60,000 bases of DNA from Mesostigma viride (Eukaryota > Streptophyta > Mesostigmatophyceae > Mesostigmatales > Mesostigmataceae): the NCBI GenBank assembly GCA_009746045.1, contig RPFO01000296.1, positions 126,001-186,000 on the forward strand, given 5' to 3'. Shown here piece after piece: positions 22,375 to 32,024 of the stretch (its first letter is position 1; every line of letters starts with the position of its first letter). The translations under genes and the position numbers were made by a program. The notes beneath the pieces were generated by a model. The model worked only from the letters and a program-made list of their open reading frames with translations. It was not told the origin of the DNA and ran no database searches.

Positions 22375-22735
22375 ATTCATTCATTAAACTCATGCCCCCA
22401 TTAGGGAGTCAAGGAGCATTAGCTAACCCCGATTAATTAATTAATTTAATTAATTAATTAAACACGTGCTCCTGTTGGGGAGTCACGGAGCACCGAAGTG
22501 CTTTTAATCCCTGTGTGTGCACAACAGGAGAAAGGGCAGAGACCCCCAGTCTCCTTCATGCCTAAGGCATGCCACAGCTGCATTCGGGAACGCTAGCTAA
22601 ACGGACACGCTAACGATCCGGCAATCTGTGGGTGCAATAAGACCCATGTGAGCATGGCATAACACTAGGAGCGTGGGCAAGTAATCTCATCATAGCCAGG
22701 ACGTAGCATGGCTGTACTAGGACTATACCCCGATC
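22375..22735 (-). mobile_element. LINE 3' ends with TTAA arrays
   Basis: Two ends lie in tandem. One is decayed (GGGAGTCAAGGAGCA near 22403); the second (22463 onward) follows a TTAATTAA array and continues as the 270-bp block shared with 13211 and 46458. In the - strand sense both end in hairpin plus A/T tail. Confidence 0.75.
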
Positions 22736-22736
22736 A

Positions 22737-23079
22737 ATGGATGGATGGATGGATGGATGGATGGATGGATGGATGGATGGATGGATGGATGGATGGATGG
22801 ATGGATGGATGGATGGATGGATGGATGGATGGATGGATGGATGGATGGATGGATGGATGGATGGATGGATGGATGGATGGATGGATGGATGGATGGATGG
22901 ATGGATGGATGGATGGATGGATGGATGGATGGATGGATGGATGGATGGATGGATGGATGGATGGATGGATGGATGGATGGATGGATGGATGGATGGATGG
23001 ATGGATGGATGGATGGATGGATGGATGGATGGATGGATGGATGGATGGATGGATGGATGGATGGATGGATGGATGGATG
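22737..23079 (+). repeat. (GGAT)n microsatellite, about 85 perfect units
   Basis: 343 bp without visible interruption. On the - strand it is (CCAT)n, the tail sequence of the LINE family at 14234-15400. Its left flank CCCCGAT also precedes GGATGG at 49970, so it may derive from such a tail. Confidence 0.97.
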
Positions 23080-23387
23080 TCAGGCTTGTCTTACATGATG
23101 CAGTGGAACTTTGGTGCTGGAGGGTTAATTGTGGCCCGGTCTGGTTTAGCTTCAGTGCTCTCATGGCGGCCTTCATTTGTAATTATTTGAATGCATGCCC
23201 ATTGGGCCATGCATAGTGTATATTTTTTACGCATGCACGCCCATTATGTATCGCTGGGTCCATCCCATCAATTGATGCTTGTTTATTGCCAGGTCTGGTG
23301 TAAGTAAACTATGCTAATCTCTTTAGAAACATAATTACACGGAAGTTACAAATCTCATCTGCATCATGCCCCAAGACACTACATTAA

Positions 23388-23724
23388 AGAATCAAATAAA
23401 ATTATAACATGCCTCCGTTGCATGGGAGATCATGCAGCACATGCATATTCCTTGCTGAATGGGTAGAGGTGGGTCAAGCCGCGACATCGAAATAAGCTAA
23501 CTCTAAGCTATCTAGTCTACAAAATCCTCACTACACTTCTCCCCAAAGCGCCCCTTCCGCTTTGGGGGAGGGGGCTTACCCACATGGGCTGGCGTGTGAG
23601 CCGGGACATTGGTCTTCCACCTCTTCTTGTTCTGCATAGGAACAGAGAGCGAAGAAATGCGGTGTGGGGACCCCTTCTCGTGGTAATGCGTTACATGTAC
23701 TCCCCACCGGGCTTTGCTCTTCAT
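23388..23724 (-). pseudogene. LINE C-terminal ORF end and 3' UTR
   Basis: The - strand frame 23724-23512 reads HRISSLSVPMQNKKRWKT and then VGKPPPPKRKGRF. This matches ORF ends at 47591-47334 (-) and 49690-49882 (+). The following 3' UTR ends in a hairpin (CTCC/GGAG inner stem, 23407-23435) and an A/T tail. The upstream RT part is absent, as expected for 5' truncation. Confidence 0.75.
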
Positions 23725-23754
23725 GGGTTCATAAAGACAACAATTATTCAGTAA

Positions 23755-23960
23755 GAATTTAATAAATTAGGAACATATATCCGTTGGGAGTCACTGTTAC
23801 ACATATACCTGAAAAGGGGCATATGTTTTTAAATACATTCTGAGCTACAACCTGCACGTGCATGGGTTTAGTTAACTGGCACCTATACTAGAGGCCTGAC
23901 ATGGGGTGGAGCTTCAGTGCTTCCCCGCCTTCTCCTTCTCCCACACTGGGTGCTCCGCGT
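23755..23960 (-). mobile_element. LINE 3' end fragment
   Basis: The A/T-rich AATTTAATAAATTAGG is followed by ACATATATCCGTTGGGAG and TACATTCTGAGCTAC, diverged from 45205-45335. No intact ORF follows. The stretch 23960-24828 shows only a 45-bp direct duplication (CATCTCCACTGCTCTCATGG at 24668 and 24713). Confidence 0.6.
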
Positions 23961-24827
23961 CCTTCTTCTCCGGCCCTGCCCATGGGTGCACCGGCCCCGC
24001 CTCCTCCTTCTCCTCTCGGGACGATTCGCGCTCCACGCATGGCTGCAGCATCAGTTAGCACGGGCAAGACATAGCAGTAACCGCGCTATGGCTGTTCTAG
24101 CACCAGCCTAGCAGACTGCCATGATCACTCAGCAAACCCACGACAGCTAAACCCTTGGCTGTCACAACCAGTCCATGCATCATTAAGTATGGGTACAGGG
24201 AAAGCTTCCCGCATATCCATGGCCATATGGATGGCAGCAACACAACGACTTGCCCCCTAGCCCCCCGTGCACACACAACAACGTGGGTCGTGGCTTCCAC
24301 GCCCCATCCGCCATGCATGACAGCGCGTACCTTACTCGCATTCACACCGGGCTGCATCCCAGCGCCGTTGCTGTCCCCATGTGACACGTCGGCTGATTAA
24401 GCAGATACACAGCAGAGTCTGATGTAAACCGCTAAACCCCAAACCCATGCAGACCACAGTCAAGGACGCGTGCATGTCAAGCCATGCCAATTGTGAACCG
24501 TACAGCAATTTACTTTTCAAGCCTGAAGAGGTGGATAGCAGATACTAGCCTGGAAGAGGTTACAGGGGCACATGTCCATTAGCGAGCGGAACAACACAGC
24601 ATACACCCTACAAGCGTACCGCACAATGTCCTCCTGCAATTGTCTGCAGATCTCCCAATGCCGCAGACATCTCCACTGCTCTCATGGCGATTGCAAATGC
24701 TTCATGCCGCTGACATCTCCACTGCTCTCATGGCGATTGCAAATGCTTGATGCCGCACCTCTGCTTACAGCAGAAAAGCTTCCTCCGGGCGAGGCACCTG
24801 ACTGGAACCAACACCCATTCCTTGGCT

Positions 24828-25106
24828 TCACAACGTGGCCATGACAGCATCGTGAATCTGCTTCGCCAACGCCCACACTTCAGGACCCGCGCCCTGCACC
24901 GCCATGGCCACAGGCTGCACCGCTGCAATCGATGCAGCATTCACTGCCTGCGCCGCACCATGTACTGCATGCACGAAAGCCAATCCTGGCTCGGTTATCA
25001 TGGTCTTGCCCGATTCCTGCTGCTTCTTCTTCTTCGATGCGGTCATGCGCACTTTATACCCCTTCCTCTCCAAGCACGCCTTCAGCACCTGGCTCGTGCG
25101 GTGCAT
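24828..25106 (-). CDS. Hypothetical 92-residue protein
   Basis: The frame from ATG 25106 to TGA 24828 reads MHRTSQVLKACLERKGYKVR, then a basic run KKKK, then an alanine-rich helix-like part (AVHGAAQAVNAASIAAVQP). It has high coding-like GC at third positions and no repeats. I recognise no family. It could be a single-exon gene or the last exon of one. Confidence 0.4.
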   Translation of the reverse strand: MHRTSQVLKACLERKGYKVRMTASKKKKQQESGKTMITEPGLAFVHAVHGAAQAVNAASIAAVQPVAMAVQGAGPEVWALAKQIHDAVMATL

Positions 25107-25109
25107 TGC

Positions 25110-25958
25110 ATTACCGAAAGAGGCAACATTCGTTTCCCTTGAAAATTCAAGTACAACGGACGGCGCGCAAATTTCAGCGTACGGACTGATCCAGGACCGG
25201 ATCGACCAAACCCGATCTGCCCAAATCTGCCCAAATCTTTCACTTCACGAGTCACTACCGGATCTGTACGGCACCTGCGGGCCGACTTCCTGATTCCGTG
25301 GACTCCGAGCATAGAACATTTTTTTCTGAGACGGCAGGCTTAGTCTTTAAATTAGACCAACCTCGGGCAGTGTTCGATGGCATGGAAGCTCTTGCTGTCG
25401 TTTAAACGGCGCTGTCAATTAAGTCTGTTGGTTTTTAATTTTGACAGGACTCGCCCAGCATGTTTTCCGCATGTTTTTAGCTCCAGGAATTATAACAGCT
25501 GTAATATCACCAGTGGAATGCGGGAGGGGAGGTCGGGCTTAAGGAAAACTTTCTTTCGTTGTCATGCCACCATTCAAGCTCCGTGGTTACATGCACGACA
25601 GTGTAAGGCCCCTTCAAGAGAAGTTTCTGCGATCATAGACCGATAGTGCGCCACCGGTACTGGTAGAGAAATTTCATGCGTTTCTTGGAACGCCTATAGG
25701 CTTAATGACGGCTAGGCAAACGAGCTACTATCTCGCCCCGGCTAATCTATGAAACGTAAGTGTGCCGCCTTTCCCGTGCGCTTGCAAGTGTGGGGATCTC
25801 AGCGGGTCATTCGTTGTCACGTTTACGAAGCGTCTACCCATGTGTTCCATGGCAAACGCGGTGTGCCTGGCATCCGCAATGTGCTCTGAGCATGGGTGTG
25901 TTCGGCATTGGTCTCGGCCGCAGCTTGTCAGGCCCTGAGTCGCGATGCACGAAGCACG

Positions 25959-25992
<34 letters not shown>

Positions 25993-26300
25993 ATGACTCT
26001 TTGTGTCCGTAGCCAGTGTTGCCGCTTTAGTTCTGATGTATGACTTGCATCGCAGCACTTTGATATCAACACGGCTCACATTACCAGATTACTAGCAACA
26101 CTGGTTACATGTTGCAAACTGCATTGGTATACAGATAATATTACAAATGCAAATAATCTGTACATAATATACAAAAGAGATGTCAATAATCTGCATTGAA
26201 GAAGATGCAGGTGTTTGACTGTGCATGGAGGCAAGAGCTGCTTGTTGATAGCAGCCACCGCCATGGGCTATGTTGTGTCGCTTTCACATATATTTGCCCA
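25110..26300. other. Unassigned stretch with a short (GT)n
   Basis: Only a GT/GC dinucleotide run at 25961-25988 stands out. Confidence 0.4.
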
Positions 26301-26545
26301 TCGTCATTTTCTTCAGCGCTGTAGTGCATGATGGCAGTGCCACAACAATCCATGCCAATGATTTGTCATGATGGGGGGAAAGGATGACATTTCTACCTGG
26401 CTGTTTGACACGTGCATGCTTGACTCGCTCACCCAGCCACTCCCTCCCTCACGCACCCACGCAAGCAAGCACACCCACATCCACACTGTCCCACACACCC
26501 AAGCACGCACACCCACCCACCCAGACAGCCAGACACACACACATG

Positions 26546-26643
<98 letters not shown>

Positions 26644-27210
26644 CTCCACCCACCCACCCACCCACCCACCCACCCACCCACCCACCCACCCACCCACCCA
26701 CCCACCCACCCACCCACCCACCCACCCACCCACCCACCCACCCACCCACCCACCCACCCACCCACCCACCCACCCCCACCCACCCCGCCCGCCCGCCCGC
26801 CCGCCCGCCCGCCCGCCCGCCCGCCCGCCCGCCCGCCGCCGCCCGCCCGCCCGCCCGCCCGCCCGCCCACCCACCCACCCACCCACCCACCCGCCCACCC
26901 ACCCACCCACCCACCCATCCATCAAACATGCATGCACGTCTAGTGTCTCTCCATTTGAGCACCTGTCCTTACACCCCCGCAGTGGCAGCCAAGCGAGGAA
27001 GCAACCAAGGGACCAAGCGAACCCCCCAACTGCCCGACATCACCGGAATGTACCGTCCGGAATGTTCGTATGGCACGTTAATTGCACAAATACCTGCCCC
27101 ACATTTTCTTCAACGCTATATAATGCATCATCGCAGTGCCACAACAATCTGGGCTCTGAGATATTGAATCATACGGGGGGGGGAAGATGACAGGCATACC
27201 TGGATGTTTC
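26300..27210 (+). repeat. Compound microsatellite flanked by a decayed direct repeat
   Basis: (CT)n (26547-26641) passes into (CCCA)n (26646-26785), then (CCCG)n (26786-26866), then (CCCA)n again (to 26915). A diverged 110-bp direct repeat brackets it: 26310-26430 and 27100-27225 share CATTTTCTTC, GCAGTGCCACAACAATC and CACGTGCATGC. Confidence 0.88.
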
Positions 27211-27224
27211 ACACGTGCATGCCT

Positions 27225-28790
27225 GAACGGCACATGGATTATGAAACAAATTGAAAGCACGGGCGCACAACATCAACCAATATCATAACTTATTTTACTG
27301 TACAAGGTAATGTTCATTGGTACCACATGCATTACTGGACAACTTTGGAGTTGGGTTTGATATGGCCTGCAGGCTATCTATTGTGAAAACTGCAAGGCAT
27401 GCTGGTATGGCTACTAAGTGGAACACCATGAATGGAATCCCTAGGAACACCAAGCCTAGTAATGTAAATTACAGGTGGCACAACTGGCACACACCACATC
27501 GTGGCAAATATAAGCCTGGACTGCAACAGATGATGGCATTTTCCTGTTATGGCATGGTCGATCGGAGGGAATTTTCAACTTTTAATGCCGATGGACAATG
27601 TGAAAGTTATTCCACATAGGGCGGCCCGGCACTCAGCTGCTAACGTCTAGCTGACAACAAGCTTCACGGCCGAATCAGGGATGCAGCGTCCACTATTAAA
27701 CCAAGGCATATGAAAAAAAATTCCTGCACAACGTCGGCTTACCGATGGTTGTGGTTAGCATGCGTGAACAAGAAGATTGTGTGGTTTGTACGCCAGTCTG
27801 ATCCGGCGACATGGCAGTGGCTGCCGGCCAGCACATGCGCATGCCATTCGACATGCTGAATGGGGGGCTGTGCGTTAAAATCAAAATGAACATGACAAAC
27901 ATCTCATGTAAGAAATTTATATACAGCTTTCTGTCTCAAGCCAAAAAAGGGTGTGTCGTCATGCAATATATCAGTCCTGCCAGCCATAAACCTTAACTCC
28001 TAATCTGGAATTCACAATTGGCTTGTTTGAATCACACGCATAAACAAAGTAGTCGACACATGTCTACGGAAGCGGCATTTTGAACGTGAGATTGGATTGA
28101 TTCGCCGTTTGGTTAGTAAGTTTCCCAGACTGCCATCGCTAGCAAATTTACCATGGCTAGCAGGTGCTGCGGTGCATTTTTTTGCTTAGGCAACGGGACC
28201 ATTTTTCTTTAGTCTAGCGCAAAAAAGGCTAAGCATGGGCGGGTCGACATGGCGTCGCATGGGCCGTGAGGCCGGACTTGAACGGACGATAGTGTTGTAC
28301 TAGTTCAGGCTGAAAATGATTCCACCGTTTTCCTTTTCTGATTCCACCGTTTTTCCTTTCCGATTCCTTGGATGAAATCTGGCCGAATCAGACAGAATAG
28401 TTCCTGCGGTGCCAAAAGGGCGGTTACGAAAATGTGTGGCTGGAGTTTGTGCGAAGGGTAACTACTTTGACTGGTGCGCACTTGAAACTAGTCGGCATTG
28501 CTAGATGCCGCGGGGGTACACTCCAACTTGAAAGCCGGACGTCTTGGGGGTCAAGGCCTGGCTTTCGGTAATGCAATGCTGAATATGCTTCTGAAGGCGC
28601 GCCTTCTAAACACGAAATGTTGGCAATGTATGATTCCCAAACGGCATGATAGGCACATAATCAGTCCCATTAATTGCTTTGCGGCAGTCAATGCACCAGA
28701 ACACCTGTTGAAAAAAGAAGGTTATGCGCGCTAGCGATTACCCGCGGCAAGAAGCAATCAACACGCCTCGCTAACAACTGCAACCACAAT
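27225..28790. other. Unassigned stretch
   Basis: I see open frames of up to 100 codons (27317-27619 +) but no family signal, splice support or repeat. Confidence 0.4.
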
Positions 28791-28813
28791 GTAATTCATG
28801 ACGGGCCACTCAC

Positions 28814-29007
28814 CGCTACCCTGCTCTCCTGATTCAATGTCTCCCCATTCTCAAGGCCTCCATTGTAAACCTCTCCGTCTTCACCATCGTCATCGTCTTC
28901 CTCTTCCTCCACTCCGACGTATCCGTGTTTCCTTTTCCTAAGATACCTAGGGTTGTTCAAGTCGTATGTGCGGCGTTGGCACACTTCCAACAAAATTTTG
29001 GCCGCCT
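28814..29007 (-). CDS. Probable internal exon of an unrecognised gene
   Basis: The exon lies between acceptor ggt-ag (29009-29008) and donor gtgagt (28813). It reads AAKILLEVCQRRTYDLNNPR, then YLRKRKHGYVGV and an acidic run (EEEEDDDDGEDGE). A second possible exon with a charged helix (DQEKARLLAENAKEQREAAEA) lies at about 29320-29395 (-). The RTY...RKRKHG part faintly recalls bacterial-type L34, but the acidic tail does not; I make no assignment. The stretch 29400-29780 shows nothing else. Confidence 0.4.
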
Positions 29008-29779
29008 CTACCCATTACCATTTATTCGTACTATCATAACATATCCAGGCGTTTGAAAAATCATTCCCTCGTTCGAACTTCTACCCCTGGGCGTCCATGA
29101 CGAGGCAGTCACGACGGGACGCAGATGCACAAAAATAAAACAAGGCGACATCCCTTCAATCATTGACCAAAAAACAGAATACGCGCAGAACTTGGATTTC
29201 AACACCACGCACCCATTACCAGCGAGCACGGCTGGCCTGCAACCGCCATCATTTCATAACCAGAAGCCAGGGCCCACACTCCATCCCGTTACCTCATCTT
29301 CCACGCACGGCTTCCGCTGCTTCCCTCTGCTCTTTCGCATTCTCCGCCAGCAACCTCGCCTTCTCCTGATCTCCTCGTCCAACAATCCACTAAGAATAAA
29401 ATCCCCTCTATTGGACGCCATTCAGACGAACTTTGCTAGCGTCTTTTCACCGGCCCCAGCACACATAATCTATAGCCGCTTAATGACAACGGCCGACAAC
29501 GACAACTGCTGAATAGGCGAAAAAGGCTGATAACTACATTTTTATATTTCGCTGCATTTGCTAATAGACACGCACGTTCTCCCACTTCTCCATTACAATA
29601 TAATTATCCATCTGGCCGTGTACAGGCAAAGATCCCCGAAGTAGCTTACTGAAACGTATCTTACAGCATCGGATCACTGGCACCTAATCTACAGGTGGTA
29701 GATTACCAACCAAGACCCGTCGCGGTAATTTACTCTGTCGGTAATGTACTACCAAAGATGTGCAGTCGTAACGTTACTC

Positions 29780-29928
29780 TTACTTACGGCTAGTAAAATT
29801 ACTACCAATCATCCTACGTAGTAATGATTACGGCGTTGGATCTCACGCCTCGGATCTAGGTAGTAAGATAAGACCTCGTAATTTACGCCTCGGATGCTTT
29901 TTACCACCCTCGGACGAAAAGTATAGTG
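29780..29928 (-). mobile_element. Inverted copy of the TATACTTTTCGTCCGAGG terminus
   Basis: The reverse complement reads CACTATACTTTTCGTCCGAG, then GGCGTAAATTACGAGG, matching 16257-16320. It directly abuts the (CCCT)n array at 29929. Confidence 0.8.
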
Positions 29929-30499
29929 TCCCTCCCTCCCTCCCTCCCTCCCTCCCTCCCTCCCTCCCTCCCTCCCTCCCTCCCTCCCTCCTCCCTCCCT
30001 CCTCCCTCCCTCCCTCCCTCCCTCCCTCCCTCCCTGCCTCCCTCCTCCCTCCTCCCTCCCTCCTCCCTCCCTCCCTCCCTCCCTCCCTCCCTCCCTCCCT
30101 CCCTCCCTCCCTCCCTCCCTCCCTCCCTCCCTCCCTCCCTCCCTCCCTCCCTCCCTCCCTCCTCCCTCCCTCCCTCCCTCCCTCCCTCCCTCCCTCCCTC
30201 CCTCCCTCCCTCCCTCCCTCCCTCCTCCCTCCCTCCCTCCCTCCTCCCTCCCTCCCTCCCTCCCTCCCTCCCTCCCTCCCTCCCTCCCTCCCTCCCTCCC
30301 TCCCTCCCTCCCTCCCTCCCTCCCTCCCTCCCTCCCTCCTCCCTCCCTCCCTCCTCCCTCCCTCCCTCCCTCCCTCCCTCCCTCCCTCCCTCCCTCCCTC
30401 CCTCCCTCCCTCCCTCCCTCCCTCCCTCCCTCCCTCCCTCCCTCCCTCCCTCCCTCCCTCCTCCCTCCCTCCCTCCCTCCCTCCCTCCCTCCCTCCCTC
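29929..30499 (+). repeat. (CCCT)n microsatellite with sporadic CCT units
   Basis: 571 bp of CCCT broken by about a dozen single-base losses (CCT). It is flanked on the left by the mobile terminus and on the right by CATT/CATG-rich DNA (30505-30550). Confidence 0.97.
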
Positions 30500-30789
30500 C
30501 CCCCATCATTCATGCATTCATTCATTCATGCATGCATCCACTCATTCATGAACATGCCTCCGCTGGCCAGGGGTTCAAAATGATGCAACAGGCACCAAAA
30601 AAGGGAGAAGGAGCCGCCTCCCCGACGTGCCGCCCGGCGACGGCAGCGATGGGCCCAGGGGGGGAACAGTGCGCTTTGTCTTGTTCGCCGGGGTGAGCCG
30701 GCGGGGTGCGGGCACTGTCGCGTTTTATTTAGCCCGCCCGCCCCAGTCCTTCTCGGAGTGCCTTCTCAGGCCATGGCGTCAGGGTAAGA

Positions 30790-30842
30790 GTTCTTTTCGC
30801 CCGTCGCCGGACGCTTAAACCACTAGACTACGCCGGTTAATT
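30790..30842 (-). other. tRNA-like 5' half (possible SINE head)
   Basis: The - strand reads CCGGCGTAGTCTAGTGGTTT then AAGCGTCCGG. This resembles a tRNA D-arm with a pol III A-box (TAGTCTAGTGG). No matching B-box or full cloverleaf is visible, so a tRNA gene is unlikely. The preceding 30550-30790 shows no feature. Confidence 0.4.
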
Positions 30843-30858
30843 ACGACAAGAAAGCGGG

Positions 30859-30985
30859 TTACGACGATAGAAACCAGTAGATGGTGGTTCTCCCGCACCC
30901 CGGGCACACCAGCGACGTCGGCAGCGAGCCCCGCCCGCAGTTTATGCAGCGGACAATGTTGCTCTGCCCAGTGAAAGTCATAAAG
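30859..30985 (-). CDS. Terminal exon with a C-x2-C...C-x2-C zinc ribbon
   Basis: After acceptor tttcttgc-ag (30987-30986) the frame reads FMTFTGQSNIVRCINCGRGS and LPTSLVCPGCGRTTIYWFLS, ending S-stop at 30859. The two CxxC knuckles 12 residues apart form a short zinc ribbon at the protein's C-terminus. A phase-compatible upstream exon may end at 31200 (donor gtaatg; contains KIYCAGITKPFCTGFRLFD), but its start is unclear. No family assignment. Confidence 0.55.
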
Positions 30986-31529
30986 CTGCAAGAAATGGGG
31001 TGAAAGCGATTCAATCCACGACATGCATTTTTGCCCCTGTCAGCGCTCCTATAATTCTGACTTTTACGGGGAAATTGCGTGCAACATGGAAACGCAAAAT
31101 TAAGGGAATTCCAACACTAAATTTCTTCGAAATGATATAAGGAATCGTTCGAAAGTGTGCCCTCCCACCAGGTGCGTCTTAATCTGTGCTAGACATTACC
31201 TTGCACACGCACGGGTAGCTGTGCGCGGCGTGCGAAACTGGCCACTGCTGCCTGTTTGCCGTCGCACCCTCCAAAAATTAAAAGAACTGCTTTCGAACGT
31301 TTTTTTTCCAGAATAAATTTCCTTACGAGAATGCCGATCGAACAAGCGAAATCCGGTACAAAATGGCTTCGTAATTCCTGCACAGTAAATTTTCACGCCA
31401 CCATAGCCTTCGCAATGAAATTTGCACTCAACATCTCCCGCGCGCACCGAATTTCGTCAATTTCACCCCGGATTTGCCGCGGACACTTTGGCGCGGCGTC
31501 GGATTGATGTGTCTTGCCATACATACTCT

Positions 31530-31590
31530 CATACTCAATAAGTAAGTACTTGCATGTCATGTGTAGAGGCATGCCACAGGGTAGTTGTTG
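31530..31590 (-). mobile_element. LINE 3' end of the (ACTT)n type
   Basis: AAGTAAGTACTTGCATGTCA and AGGCATGCCACAG match ends at 42776, 50580-50645 and 51257. In the - strand sense a hairpin precedes the AAGTACTTACTT tail. Confidence 0.6.
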
Positions 31591-31743
31591 CCATATGCAC
31601 TTCTGCAAAGTGTGACACACTTTGCCAACCATGGTTGCGCTGAACACTTGGTTTGCCTCCAGCGTTTGCCAGCCGTCAAGACATGTTGTCTTCTGGCAAC
31701 GCCGGACAATATTCTTGGAAATCTAATAATACTACTCCTAATG

Positions 31744-31985
31744 GTAGCAAGGAGACAACCAGCGCAGGCCAGAAATCGGGAGAATCCGGACCATGGTAGC
31801 TCGAGCCTGCCGTTATCTTGTCCGCGTGTTCGAGTCGTTCAGGATGACGAAGATGAATGGTGATGGAAATGTGTATCCTTGTGCATTGAAATTATGGCTG
31901 GCTTACGTGTAGAGCGACAAGATGACCTAGACGGTGGGGCCGGAAACAGCATGCTTGATCAGGGCGTGTGTTTACCATGTGGCAG
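31744..31985 (+). mobile_element. Copy of the CAAGGAGACAACC element
   Basis: It starts at CAAGGAGACAACCAGCGCAG and ends after GATCAGGGCGTGTGTTT, about 235 bp, in line with 9567 and 43990. Confidence 0.8.
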
Positions 31986-32024
31986 AAGGGCAATGAAGTC
32001 AACCATCCCAACACACTAGCCTAA

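Noticed and set aside
28814-29007. Organellar ribosomal protein L34
   Set aside because: Only RTY and RKRKHG agree; the spacing is wrong and a long acidic tail follows.
29809-30696. Frames of 200-256 codons (LPPS / GREG repeats)
   Set aside because: They are by-products of the (CCCT)n array.
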